Shown here: one piece after another, positions 1 to 7,790 of the stretch
How the letters are laid out: every line of letters starts with the position of its first letter
Numbering within the stretch: position 1 is the stretch's first letter
NCBI GenBank assembly: GCA_964494015.1
Contig: CAZBQC010000015.1
Coordinates: forward strand, 1 to 20,691
Direction of reading: 5' to 3'
Origin: CAZBQC01 sp964494015
GTDB taxonomy: Bacteria; Bacillota_I; Bacilli_A; RF39; UBA660
DNA: 20,691 nucleotides
Notes under the pieces: generated by a model
What the model was told of the DNA's origin: nothing
Databases searched by the model: none
The model's input: only the letters and a program-made list of their open reading frames with translations
Position numbers and translations under genes: made by a program

Positions 1-1000
1 CAAACTCTTTCAATTCTTCACTAGCTAAAAAAGCAAAATCTTGATCAGGAATTATCCTTCTTAAGACGCTGATCAAATAATCTATTTCATGAGAACTAAG
101 TGGTCCAGGAAGCTGGTGAGGATATTTAAACCCTTGATCATAAACCACTAAAGTTTTAATATTAGTACGAATCTCCTTTTCAGTAAAAATTAAATATTCT
201 TGATCTGTTTTAAAAATCGACAATCTAAAATGTTCATTCTGAATAGTTCCAACTAACTCGATCCAACTTTTAATACTCTGATCTAATGAGTCTCTCTGGA
301 AATCTTTTGGCAAATATTGATTTAAAGTTTTGATATCTGGCTCAATACTTTGAATTCCAAAACCAGTTATTCCGATATTATTTAAATTATCAATCGCATT
401 ACTTTCAATGACATAAATCAAGTTATCAGCTAACGTATATGTGTTTTTATTAACTCTTAAATATTGGGTTTTACCAAAACAGGATTGATCTAATATGTAG
501 TGATCAGCTAAATCAATAACTTTTCTTTTAGAATATATTTCCGATGTTTGTTCATCTAACAAACTGATCGATAGTTCTTTTTTCCTACTTTTCTCATCAC
601 TAATGGGCATCCCGAAAGAGAGTTTATAATGATCGTCTTTTAAAGTTAATTTTTTATGAAAAGGAAAACTTTCTCCATAATAATGTATAGCTGTAACAAC
701 ATCACCTGATTTATAGATCTTTTCATTAGTCGTACATAACGATCCGGAAGCACAGATATCTAGAAAGGAATTGTAACGATCATATTGACCAGTATAGGTA
801 ACTTCATCTCTTCGATCATAGATTGTAACCTTTGGTTTTTGAGCATCAAAAGAAACTACTTCTAAATCATTAATTCGATTTCTTGGCAATGAAAGATTAA
901 AATAGCCAGCTATTTTTGATATTTCCGATTTATCATTAGTATATAATTTATAAGCCTCGATTAATTCATTTTTCAGAACTTCCAACAAATTATTACTCAT
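1..1000 (-). CDS. Unrecognised protein, 3' end cut off by window edge
   Basis: An open frame runs leftward from ATG at 1000 to the window edge without a stop, giving 333 complete codons of an incomplete protein. The start is supported by an AAGGAAG ribosome binding site about ten bases upstream and a well-formed promoter (separate entry). I see no signal peptide or membrane segment in the visible part, and recognise no catalytic motif. The composition is that of a soluble, mixed alpha/beta cytoplasmic protein rich in Asp, Tyr and Ile. One segment near residues 85-95 has two nearby cysteines (DICASGSLC). GATC is unusually frequent in the gene (14 hand-counted copies), partly because GAT (Asp) is often followed by a codon starting with C. 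The reading frame is convincing because of codon-level openness and the expression signals; the function is unknown. Confidence 0.75.
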   Translation of the reverse strand, partial: MSNNLLEVLKNELIEAYKLYTNDKSEISKIAGYFNLSLPRNRINDLEVVSFDAQKPKVTIYDRRDEVTYTGQYDRYNSFLDICASGSLCTTNEKIYKSGDVVTAIHYYGESFPFHKKLTLKDDHYKLSFGMPISDEKSRKKELSISLLDEQTSEIYSKRKVIDLADHYILDQSCFGKTQYLRVNKNTYTLADNLIYVIESNAIDNLNNIGITGFGIQSIEPDIKTLNQYLPKDFQRDSLDQSIKSWIELVGTIQNEHFRLSIFKTDQEYLIFTEKEIRTNIKTLVVYDQGFKYPHQLPGPLSSHEIDYLISVLRRIIPDQDFAFLASEELKEF

Positions 1001-1026
1001 TTCACAATTCTTCCTTTGTGAAAGGT

Positions 1027-1055
1027 ATAATAGCATAAAAACATTTTAATTACAA
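1027..1055 (-). promoter_or_regulatory. Sigma-A-type promoter of the leftward gene at 1-1000
   Basis: On the minus strand, -35 TTGTAA (1055-1050) and -10 TATTAT (1032-1027) are separated by 17 bases, and TGC just before the -10 makes it an extended -10. The -35 hexamer lies inside the left copy of the 34-bp inverted repeat, so that repeat is part of this promoter. Confidence 0.6.
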
Positions 1056-1082
1056 GTTTCATGCAGGAAGAGTTAAAAAATA
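1049..1082 (+). repeat. 34-bp inverted repeat, left copy
   Basis: Positions 1049-1082 are the exact reverse complement of 1485-1518, 34 of 34 bases, and matching stops abruptly at both ends. The right copy is coding (residues around ITSFMQEELKN of the DUF3298-like gene). The left copy is intergenic and holds the -35 of the next gene. A 402-bp segment lies between the copies. Confidence 0.9.
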
Positions 1083-1123
1083 AAGATTTATTTGAATTAA
1101 AAGCTAAACTTTCCATTCCAAAT

Positions 1124-1166
1124 AAAAAATTAGGATATGCTACTATAAAAATAGTATTCCTAATTT
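1124..1166 (-). terminator. Intrinsic terminator of the DUF3298-like gene
   Basis: Read leftward, an outer 9-bp stem (AAATTAGGA with TCCTAATTT, 1166-1158 and 1135-1127) encloses an inner 6-bp stem (1156-1151 with 1146-1141) with a 4-base loop, followed by a run of six T. It lies 125 bases beyond the stop at 1291. A second, all-A/T hairpin (1187-1193 with 1214-1220, extended by an A6/T6 stem) sits between the stop and this terminator. Nothing else is seen in 1001-1290 apart from the inverted repeat and the promoter. Confidence 0.6.
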
Positions 1167-1290
1167 CAGTACTTTAAAATTTATTGAGTTATTAAAAAAT
1201 TAATCTTTTTTTCAATAACTTTTGGTTTAGTGGCTAAATTACGACAATGTAAGTCATTTATGTTAGGTTCTAGAAACATATCATTTACTT

Positions 1291-2103
1291 TTAATTGATA
1301 GTTACTATTATATTGGAATTATTTGTTTCTCCTTGAGTTGCCACTTTAATAACAATATTTAATTTATTATTGCTATCAACAAAATATTTTATTGTGTTAT
1401 TATTAACAGCATCTAAATAATTTTGATAAGTCTTATTATTAACTGTATCAAAGTTTGTCCCTGGCAGATAATTATCAGCTTTCATATTTTTTAACTCTTC
1501 CTGCATGAAACTTGTAATAGCAGTTTTCGTTCTATCTTGAATTGTGGAAGAATTAAATTTTAATTTCTCGTATACTTCTTGATATGTTAGAACATTTCCA
1601 GTACTTAAATCAAAATTATATGCATAATATTCCGGGCGTACTACAGCAGTTGCTCCTATCCCATATTTTACAACGAAAGAAAGCATATTGCCAATTATCG
1701 TACTCGAATAATTGCAAGAATCAACATAAGTTTGTTTGTCTTGTAATCCTAACTTATAATTCGAAATAGCATTGTTAAATATTACTTTAAGCCCATTATT
1801 AGCTGTTTTGGCAGCACTATTATCAATATTGACATAAGGAACTTTAATATCTTTTAAATAATATTTTCTACCAGATGATGTTTTATACGAAGTTTCTGTA
1901 ACTTCACTTTCATAAGCTGCATCATAAACCCAATCTTTAGAGGCGTCAATTTTCGATAGAGTTTCTTTTTCATTTGTATTATTTTTAGTAAAAAATTGAT
2001 CATAAACTATATAACTACTAAGGCCAAGAATGACAAAAACTAATATTATAATTAATGTAACTAATTTTTTATTAGTAGTCTTTTCTTTTACTTCATTATC
2101 CAT
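1291..2103 (-). CDS. Membrane-anchored DUF4163/DUF3298-type (RsiV/PdaC-like) protein
   Basis: A 270-residue protein with a short Lys-rich cytoplasmic N-terminus, one membrane helix at about residues 14-34, and an extracytoplasmic domain. That domain has the layout of the DUF4163 plus DUF3298 unit found in RsiV-type anti-sigma factors, in the accessory domain of PdaC-like deacetylases, and in stand-alone lipid- or membrane-anchored proteins. The KVPYVNI segment near 90 and YNFDLSTGNVLTYQEVYE near 165-180 resemble that family. No deacetylase domain or anti-sigma cytoplasmic domain is present and no sigma factor gene is adjacent, so a ligand-sensing or envelope-binding role is only inference. 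The ATG at 2103 follows AAAGGAG. Codons for residues about 197-206 carry the right copy of the perfect 34-bp inverted repeat. The gene has its own promoter and terminator and appears monocistronic. Confidence 0.85.
   Translation of the reverse strand: MDNEVKEKTTNKKLVTLIIILVFVILGLSSYIVYDQFFTKNNTNEKETLSKIDASKDWVYDAAYESEVTETSYKTSSGRKYYLKDIKVPYVNIDNSAAKTANNGLKVIFNNAISNYKLGLQDKQTYVDSCNYSSTIIGNMLSFVVKYGIGATAVVRPEYYAYNFDLSTGNVLTYQEVYEKLKFNSSTIQDRTKTAITSFMQEELKNMKADNYLPGTNFDTVNNKTYQNYLDAVNNNTIKYFVDSNNKLNIVIKVATQGETNNSNIIVTIN
1485..1518 (-). repeat. 34-bp inverted repeat, right copy (inside a coding region)
   Basis: Exact reverse complement of 1049-1082. It lies in frame inside the DUF3298-like gene. 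If the segment between the copies were inverted, the gene would continue in frame after residue 206 into 31 different codons and stop, giving a 237-residue product. Confidence 0.9.
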
Positions 2104-2125
2104 TATTTACTCCTTTACTACATAT

Positions 2126-2154
2126 AGTATAATAATTAATTTACATTAAATCAA
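2126..2154 (-). promoter_or_regulatory. Promoter of the DUF3298-like gene
   Basis: On the minus strand TTGATT (2154-2149) and TATACT (2131-2126) are 17 bases apart, and the start codon lies 23 bases beyond the -10. Between this promoter and the terminator at 2226-2256 nothing further is seen. Confidence 0.75.
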
Positions 2155-2225
2155 CTAAATGATTGAGAAATTTATTGAATTGTACGTCAATCGTAATTAC
2201 CTAATAAAAAGTTGTTTTATTTTCG

Positions 2226-2256
2226 ATAAAAAAATCACTAAATAAATAGTAATTTT
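2226..2256 (-). terminator. Terminator of tRNA-Ala
   Basis: Leftward of the tRNA, AAATTACTA pairs with TAGTGATTT (one G-T wobble) across a 6-base loop and runs into seven T. The stem is almost entirely A/T, so strength is uncertain, but position and U-tract fit an intrinsic terminator. Confidence 0.55.
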
Positions 2257-2269
2257 TATGTTCAAAATT

Positions 2270-2345
2270 TGGTGGAGCATAGCGGGTTCGAACCGCTGAC
2301 CTCCACGGTGCAAACGTGGCGCTCTCCCAGCTAAGCTAATGCCCC
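2270..2345 (-). tRNA. tRNA-Ala (anticodon TGC)
   Basis: A complete 76-base cloverleaf including an encoded CCA. The acceptor stem GGGGCAT pairs with ATGCTCC and the discriminator is A. The anticodon arm CCACG/CGTGG carries loop TTTGCAC, hence anticodon TGC reading GCN. The T arm AGCGG-TTCGAAC-CCGCT is standard. It lies alone between prs and the DUF3298-like gene, with its own promoter and terminator. Confidence 0.97.
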
Positions 2346-2350
2346 AATAA

Positions 2351-2375
2351 AATACTAGTAATAAATACCAGTATT
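2351..2375 (-). terminator. Weak hairpin after prs
   Basis: Read leftward, AATACTGG pairs with CTAGTATT (one wobble) over a 9-base loop and is followed by TTATT. It could end the prs transcript. The predicted tRNA-Ala start lies within it, so it might instead be an incidental structure in the tRNA leader. Confidence 0.3.
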
Positions 2376-2378
2376 AGA

Positions 2379-2408
2379 ATTATAGCACACGATTTTTTTA
2401 AATGTCAA
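2379..2408 (-). promoter_or_regulatory. Strong promoter of tRNA-Ala
   Basis: Perfect consensus hexamers on the minus strand: TTGACA (2408-2403) and TATAAT (2384-2379) with an 18-base spacer, plus TGC before the -10. The -35 overlaps the stop codon of prs. Confidence 0.85.
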
Positions 2409-3496
2409 TAACTTAGACCTTTCTTTTCATAAATTTTCGTTAAATACTTAGGTTTGGCATTAAGAATATTTCTAAGTGGCTCGTGTTCATGTAGACTATA
2501 AACGATTTGAGCAATCATCTCTGAACAATCAACTGGTACAAACCAAGGTTGAAGTATTGCTTCTTCACCAGAGTAAGAAGTATTAGTTGTATATAGTTTA
2601 TTAAAAATCCCTTTTTGATAAGCCATATTAAACTTTTCAATTCCTTCAGTAAAGAAAGTGAAGGTAGCAAAGAAATAAATTTTCTCAGCTCCCTTTTCTT
2701 TAAGATTATAGGCCACCTCTAAAATTGAATCCCCACTGGCAATCATATCGTCGACAATAAACACTGTTTTTCCACTGACATCCTTACCACGATATTCATA
2801 TTCGGTAATTGGATTCTTGCCATCCACGATTTTAGTTAAATCTCGTCTTTTACTACAGCTTCCAATTTCACATTTTAACAAATTGGCATAGTAGTTAGCT
2901 CTCGCACTTGCTCCATCATCGGGACTGACAATAATTAAATTGTTATAATCGATTGTCTCATGATTATAAAACTGATCAATCATCAAGTTCGTCGGATAAA
3001 AATTTTCAAACGAACTACTGATGGCATTACTTCCCACATTGGGGTCATGGGCATCAATAACAATAAAGGAATGAACTCCTTTAGCCTCTAATTCACGAAG
3101 AGCTTCAGCACAATCCATCGATTCCGGTGCTGTCCTCTTATGCTGTCTACCGCCATAGACAGCCGGTGTAATCAAAGTTGTTTTTTCCGGTTGATTCCTT
3201 TTAGCTGAAAGAAATCTCTTAATATCCTGTAAATGGTCATCAGGGCTCTTATGATTAATATATCCATTCATTCGATAAGTTTCCGAATGATTAAAGACAT
3301 CTGACATCACATAGACATCCCTACCTCTTACTGTTTCATCGATGATAACTTTTCCTTCGCCATTACTGAACCTGATTTCTTGAATTGGAATAATAAAACT
3401 CTTATCTGTTTTGTACATTCCCATCAAATGGCCATCGACCCTTTTGCCAAATTCCAAGATGTTTTTGAACACCACTAGCTTTAAATTATTATCCAT
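2405..3496 (-). CDS. prs: Ribose-phosphate pyrophosphokinase (divergent, long form)
   Basis: Makes PRPP from ribose 5-phosphate and ATP for nucleotide, histidine and NAD synthesis in the cytoplasm. Family marks are the N-terminal RFSNGEGKVIIDETVRGRDV region, the PAVYGGRQHKR segment corresponding to the ATP-binding/flexible region, a CSKRRD motif, and the PRPP-binding loop VFIVDDMIASGDS at residues 245-257. At 363 residues it is longer than the usual roughly 315, and differs from classical bacterial Prs in its N-terminal half, so it belongs to a divergent branch. ATG at 3496 has AAAGGAG upstream. It lies 47 bases behind add with no clear promoter or terminator between them, so add-prs is probably one transcript; deamination of salvaged adenosine and PRPP supply are both purine metabolism. 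Confidence 0.88.
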   Translation of the reverse strand: MDNNLKLVVFKNILEFGKRVDGHLMGMYKTDKSFIIPIQEIRFSNGEGKVIIDETVRGRDVYVMSDVFNHSETYRMNGYINHKSPDDHLQDIKRFLSAKRNQPEKTTLITPAVYGGRQHKRTAPESMDCAEALRELEAKGVHSFIVIDAHDPNVGSNAISSSFENFYPTNLMIDQFYNHETIDYNNLIIVSPDDGASARANYYANLLKCEIGSCSKRRDLTKIVDGKNPITEYEYRGKDVSGKTVFIVDDMIASGDSILEVAYNLKEKGAEKIYFFATFTFFTEGIEKFNMAYQKGIFNKLYTTNTSYSGEEAILQPWFVPVDCSEMIAQIVYSLHEHEPLRNILNAKPKYLTKIYEKKGLSY

Positions 3497-3543
3497 ACTA
3501 CCTACTCCTTTACTTCTCTTTTTATAATTTTTAAATATAAAAA

Positions 3544-4548
3544 CTAATCATCTAAGACTTGTTTTACTAAATCTAGATAATTAGCTAATAATTTACTCTT
3601 CTCTTTTTCTTCCAAAAATGAAGCATTGATCGCTGTTACATTCATAGCAATAATATCGTGAATGGTAAATGGGAAATTATTAACCAATTTGCAGTATTCA
3701 TTTAGCAAATTCGTATCGGAGATGGTTCGATTATCGGTATTAACTGTCACCTTTATACCTTCCTTATACAAATGATAAATGGGATGCTCTAGGATACTTT
3801 CAAAAATATTAGTTTGAATATTAGTAGTAGGACAAATCTCTAGAGTGATATCATTATTTTTAATTAAATTCATCAATTTTTGACTTTTATAACAGATGAC
3901 GCCATGACCAATTCGCTTTGGAGACATCATTATTGCTGATTCCAAACTCTCTAAATTATCGACTTCTCCAGCATGAATCGTATAGGGTATGTCATTTTCT
4001 TTTAGTACATCAAAAATATATTTAAAATCTTCGGTCGGATATTTAATTTCGTCGCCTGCTAAATCGACCGCAACAACCTTCTTGTGAAAGAGCTTTTTAG
4101 CAACTTCAACTGTTTTTAGATTATCATCTTGGCTAGCATTTCTTTTACAACAGAGAATTAAATTGATATTTATACCCTTGACCTTTTTTATGCCTCTAAT
4201 AACACTTTCGACGACTTTTAGTTGCGACAACCCCTTCTTGGTATGACACATCGGTGCAAATCTAACTTCGGCATAGATAACATTATCTTCCTTCAAATCT
4301 TTGGCAAACTCGGTAGCAATCAATTCTAACGATGACTCATCCTGCATTAAACTAATCGGAAAATCAAACATTGTCAAATAATCAGACAAATCAGCAGTCT
4401 TACTATTTAAGACCATCATGTCTTCCAGTTCTTGAATATTATACTTCCCATTAGTCAAAGATAGAGCGGCTTCTTTTCTGACGCTCCCATCTAGATGGAC
4501 ATGTAATTCGATTTTAGGAAGTAATTTTAATTGTTCGAACAAAGTCAT
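3544..4548 (-). CDS. add: Adenosine deaminase
   Basis: Zinc-dependent hydrolysis of adenosine or deoxyadenosine to inosine, in purine salvage. The 334-residue length is normal. Visible motifs are HVHLDGS with metal ligands H16 and H18, the HAGE catalytic segment near residue 195, RIGHG, EICPTTN, and NTDN at 270-273. D272 is the metal-ligand aspartate; the following residue, Asp in the best studied enzymes, is Asn here. TDN rather than TDD is, from memory, common in Bacillota members, so I do not take it as loss of function. An adenine deaminase or another subfamily cannot be fully excluded. The ATG has AAGGAG upstream and a good promoter directly behind rpe. It lies upstream of prs, probably in the same transcript. 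Confidence 0.9.
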   Translation of the reverse strand: MTLFEQLKLLPKIELHVHLDGSVRKEAALSLTNGKYNIQELEDMMVLNSKTADLSDYLTMFDFPISLMQDESSLELIATEFAKDLKEDNVIYAEVRFAPMCHTKKGLSQLKVVESVIRGIKKVKGININLILCCKRNASQDDNLKTVEVAKKLFHKKVVAVDLAGDEIKYPTEDFKYIFDVLKENDIPYTIHAGEVDNLESLESAIMMSPKRIGHGVICYKSQKLMNLIKNNDITLEICPTTNIQTNIFESILEHPIYHLYKEGIKVTVNTDNRTISDTNLLNEYCKLVNNFPFTIHDIIAMNVTAINASFLEEKEKSKLLANYLDLVKQVLDD

Positions 4549-4569
4549 AAATTCACTCCTTGCTATATT

Positions 4570-4597
4570 ATTATATATTATATTTAGAATTAGTCAA
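4570..4597 (-). promoter_or_regulatory. Promoter of add-prs
   Basis: On the minus strand TTGACT (4597-4592) and TATAAT (4575-4570) are 16 bases apart, in the short gap between rpe and add. No terminator is visible after rpe, so readthrough from the upstream operon is also possible. Confidence 0.7.
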
Positions 4598-4599
4598 AT

Positions 4600-5226
4600 T
4601 CACCTTAAAGTATCAATCATTTTTTGATAGTCATCATCGGAAGTAATGTAACTTCCACTTACTAAAATATCGACATTATTCAATAATTTTCTTTTTTCTA
4701 AATTTATTCCACCATCGACACTGATCAAAGTTGACAGTTTTCGCGTTTGAATTTCTTTTTTTAACTCTTTAATTTTAGGTAGTATTTCTTCATTAAAAGC
4801 TTGTCCACCGACACCTGGTTCGACAGCCATTACTAAAACTAAATCGATCTTATCTAGATACTTGAATAAAAGCTGCAAATCAGTCTTAGGCTTTATCGAA
4901 AGGCCACATTTAATCCCATAACCTTTAATGACATCGAGTAACTTATCGATATCCTCATCGATTTCTAGATGAATCGTTAAATAAGCAACATTAAGAGATG
5001 CATATTCATGAATTAACTTTAGTGGTTTTTTCACCATTAGATGGACATCTAATCTTTTGGATGTAAAGAGATAGATATTTTTCATTTCATTGAAAGATAA
5101 AGTTTTATTCTTGACAAACTTACCATCCATGACATCGACATGAATATAGTCGACATCAGTGTTATTTAGTTTAATTAAAGTTTTAGGAATATTTTTACTG
5201 GTTAGAAAAGATGCTGCTATCTTCAT
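4600..5226 (-). CDS. rpe: Ribulose-phosphate 3-epimerase
   Basis: Interconverts ribulose 5-phosphate and xylulose 5-phosphate in the pentose phosphate pathway, as a TIM-barrel metalloenzyme. Seen motifs: HVDVMDGKFV (H29, D31), LDVHLMV, VEPGVGGQAF and VDGGIN, followed by the phosphate-binding VSGSYI. At 208 residues it is slightly shorter than the usual 215-230. The N-terminus reads AASFLTSKN where most members have a PS-I-L-S-A-D-like motif, a mild divergence. It starts one base after the rsgA stop, so it is translated from the same message. Last gene of the rlmN-prpC-pknB-rsgA-rpe operon, the same placement as in Bacillus subtilis. Its product feeds the ribose 5-phosphate pool used by the Prs encoded just beyond. 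Confidence 0.92.
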   Translation of the reverse strand: MKIAASFLTSKNIPKTLIKLNNTDVDYIHVDVMDGKFVKNKTLSFNEMKNIYLFTSKRLDVHLMVKKPLKLIHEYASLNVAYLTIHLEIDEDIDKLLDVIKGYGIKCGLSIKPKTDLQLLFKYLDKIDLVLVMAVEPGVGGQAFNEEILPKIKELKKEIQTRKLSTLISVDGGINLEKRKLLNNVDILVSGSYITSDDDYQKMIDTLR

Positions 5227-5227
5227 T

Positions 5228-6052
5228 TTACCTCCTTATAAATTTTAAGTAATTTTCATATCGTGATTTAAGAATTGTACCATTTTCAACTAATTTTTTA
5301 ATTAGACAATCTTTTTCGTTAAGATGATCACAGTCTCTAAAAGTACAATTATATTTTCTAAATTCGATAAAATTATTTTTGATGTCCTCGTTGGTCATTC
5401 CAATAAAATCGATGGCTGAAAAACCGGGAGTATCTAAAACTTTTCCCTCGGCTAATTCAAACAACTCGATATTGGTAGTTGTATGTCGACCTCGTCCTAA
5501 CACTAAAGAAACCTCGTTCGTTCGTAAATTTAAATCAGGATTGATCTTATTTAACAAAGTTGATTTACCACTCCCCGTCTGACCGATAAAGACTGTCAGT
5601 TTCTTCTTTAATAGTTTTTTAATCGTCAAAAGATCAGTATTGGAAATCACCAAGTAACCGATTTTTTCATAATAAGAAATGATTTTATCGAGTTCCTGTT
5701 TTTCATTTTTAGTTAACAAATCTTCTTTTGAAAGACAAATAATTGACTTAACTCGATTAAACTCTAAAATAACCAGCAGTTTATCTAATAGATTAGTTGA
5801 GAAGTCAGGAGCTTTTAGACTGGTAATGATTAAAGCCTGATCGAGATTACTGACTCGAGGACGAATCAGTAAATTAGTTCTCGGTAAGATTTTGGTAATC
5901 GTTTTCTTTTCCAAGTCAAATAAGACATTATCTCCCACCACCGGAAAATCTCTCATTTTCTTTAATTTCCCAGGGCAAGAACAGATCTGAATTTGATGCT
6001 GATACTCAAGATAATAATTGTTACCGTTAATTCTAACTATTTGTCCCTGCAT
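5228..6052 (-). CDS. rsgA: Small ribosomal subunit biogenesis GTPase RsgA
   Basis: Circularly permuted GTPase that checks late 30S assembly. Order of parts: N-terminal OB fold (about 1-60), a G4-like SKEDL motif, the P-loop GQTGSGKST at 157-165, the G2 region GRGRHTTT, DTPG as G3, and a C-terminal zinc module with C236, C241, H243 and C249. I place the start at ATG 6052, giving 274 residues, because MQGQIVRINGNNY matches how family members begin. It lies one base after the pknB stop (TAA-T-ATG), implying translational coupling. An in-frame ATG at 6100 would add 16 residues inside pknB and has no better ribosome binding site. Position after the PASTA kinase is conserved in Bacillota; the B. 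subtilis homologue CpgA is a known PrkC substrate. Confidence 0.92.
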   Translation of the reverse strand: MQGQIVRINGNNYYLEYQHQIQICSCPGKLKKMRDFPVVGDNVLFDLEKKTITKILPRTNLLIRPRVSNLDQALIITSLKAPDFSTNLLDKLLVILEFNRVKSIICLSKEDLLTKNEKQELDKIISYYEKIGYLVISNTDLLTIKKLLKKKLTVFIGQTGSGKSTLLNKINPDLNLRTNEVSLVLGRGRHTTTNIELFELAEGKVLDTPGFSAIDFIGMTNEDIKNNFIEFRKYNCTFRDCDHLNEKDCLIKKLVENGTILKSRYENYLKFIRR

Positions 6053-6053
6053 A

Positions 6054-7790
6054 TTAATCTTCGCTGTCCGTTGAATCAGTTTCCTCGGTTTCACTAACAT
6101 CTTTAATGGCCACCGTTATCTTTAAAGTCGCCCCTTTAATAATGCGATCTGTTGTCGTGCGCGATTGATAAATTAAAGTCCCTGGAACAACCTCACTAGT
6201 TTTTTGCTCGATGACCGTTAAAATTAATTCATATTTATCAGCAAAAGCACGAACTTCCTCAAGGGTCCAACCTTCACCCACCATATCGGGATACATTTCA
6301 TAAATGTTTGGAATATAAAGGGTTATTTTTGTTCCTTCAGCTACTTTGGTTCCCTCTTCGAGACTCTGTTCGATTATTTCTTGTTCATCATATTTATTTT
6401 CTTCACCCTCAGGAACATCCTTTTTTTCAACCGTCACTACTAATTTGTGGACAGTTTCAAGGATTGTCTTCACTTCAATATAATTTTTACCTAGATAATC
6501 TTCGATGATATAGGCTATTTTACCTAAGGATTCATAGAGAGTTATTTCCGTACCTTTTTTAACACTTCGACCGATAGCTGGAGAAGTCTTGACAACTAAC
6601 CCAGACTCTACTTTATCACTTTCAACTTTTTCAACTTCCAAATTGACGGCAAAACCAGCTTGCTTTAATTTTTCCTCGGCATCGACGATCGTCATGTTAG
6701 TAACATCAGGAATTTTAATATCGGGAATATCATTAATCGCCGGAGAAATGATAAAAATCCAGGCTAAAGCTAAGACGGCTAAGCCAAAAATACCAGATAA
6801 AATCCAAATCCATGTATTAGCCTTTTTAATATCTTCATCGATAATAGGTCGAGCTAATTCTTCAGTTACTTTGGCTTTATTAGCATCAGTAATAATCGGT
6901 AATACTTTGGTATCGTCCTGATCATGTTCCTTATATTGATAAACATGAATTGGTTCATTGAGACGTTCATTATTTAAAGCTGTCAAAAGATCATCATGCA
7001 TTTCATGAGCGGTACTGTATCTATTTTTAGGGTTTTTAGCGGTCGATTTCAAAATGATATTTTCGACACTCTGTGGAATCGAGGGAACTTTTTCTCGAAG
7101 TGAAGGTAGGGGTTCTTTCATATGCTTAAGAGCTATTTCGACAGCATTTTCGCCTTTAAAGGGCAAACTGCCCGTTAATAGTTCATAAAACAAAATCCCC
7201 ATCGAATAAACATCACTTTTAATTGTCGAACCCTTACCACTCGCTTGTTCTGGTGGCAAGTAATGAACACTTCCCATCACCGAATTAGTTTGGGTTAACT
7301 GTGTACTGTTAAGAGCCATGGCAATTCCAAAGTCCGTAATTTTAATCTCGCCATTTTCTTGAATTAAAATATTTTGTGGTTTTAAATCACGATGAATAAT
7401 ATAACTGTCATGAGCATGACTGATTCCATCAGTAAGTTGTAACATAATATCGATGGTTTCTGACAAAGTCAAAGCCCCTCGCTTTTTGATTAACTGCTTT
7501 AGTGTCTTCCCATCGACATATTCCATGACAATGTAATAATTGCCATTATCTTCTCCAACATCGTACATTTCGACAATATTAGGATGAGACAAACTAGATG
7601 CCGATAAAGCTTCCCTCTGAAAACGTCTTACAAACTTTTCATCGTTAGCTAAATCGCCCCTTAAGACTTTAATTGCCACCTGGCGTTCCAAAATGACATC
7701 ATGAGCTAAATAAACATTAGCCATACCACCTTCGCCAATATTTTTAATGATCTCATAACGATCATTAATCTTTTGTCCTTTGACTATCAC
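6054..7790 (-). CDS. pknB: PASTA-domain serine/threonine protein kinase
   Basis: Membrane kinase that senses peptidoglycan fragments or lipid II and regulates wall synthesis and growth. The cytoplasmic kinase domain (about 10-270) is intact: glycine loop GEGGMANVY at 19-27, K41 in VAIK, HRDLKPQN from H133, DFG at 153-155, and the PPEQASG segment. One membrane helix lies near 325-350, followed by three PASTA repeats to about 565 and an acidic Thr/Ser-rich tail. A charged juxtamembrane linker with possible autophosphorylation sites lies between kinase and helix. Translation starts at a GTG whose G is the last base of the prpC stop (TAGTG), with GAAGGTG as ribosome binding site. Kinase and phosphatase are thus made together. 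In B. subtilis the homologue is PrkC. Confidence 0.95.
   Translation of the reverse strand: MIVKGQKINDRYEIIKNIGEGGMANVYLAHDVILERQVAIKVLRGDLANDEKFVRRFQREALSASSLSHPNIVEMYDVGEDNGNYYIVMEYVDGKTLKQLIKKRGALTLSETIDIMLQLTDGISHAHDSYIIHRDLKPQNILIQENGEIKITDFGIAMALNSTQLTQTNSVMGSVHYLPPEQASGKGSTIKSDVYSMGILFYELLTGSLPFKGENAVEIALKHMKEPLPSLREKVPSIPQSVENIILKSTAKNPKNRYSTAHEMHDDLLTALNNERLNEPIHVYQYKEHDQDDTKVLPIITDANKAKVTEELARPIIDEDIKKANTWIWILSGIFGLAVLALAWIFIISPAINDIPDIKIPDVTNMTIVDAEEKLKQAGFAVNLEVEKVESDKVESGLVVKTSPAIGRSVKKGTEITLYESLGKIAYIIEDYLGKNYIEVKTILETVHKLVVTVEKKDVPEGEENKYDEQEIIEQSLEEGTKVAEGTKITLYIPNIYEMYPDMVGEGWTLEEVRAFADKYELILTVIEQKTSEVVPGTLIYQSRTTTDRIIKGATLKITVAIKDVSETEETDSTDSED

Noticed and set aside
1034..1172. 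Rightward short frame through the left inverted-repeat copy, beginning HKNILITSFMQEE
   Set aside because: No ribosome binding site or promoter on that strand, and it runs backwards through the terminator hairpin. Kept only as the alternative C-terminus in the inversion hypothesis.
3544..4548. Asn in place of the second Asp of the TDD motif in adenosine deaminase as loss of function
   Set aside because: The metal-ligand Asp and all other motifs are intact, and TDN is, as I recall, found in many Bacillota homologues.
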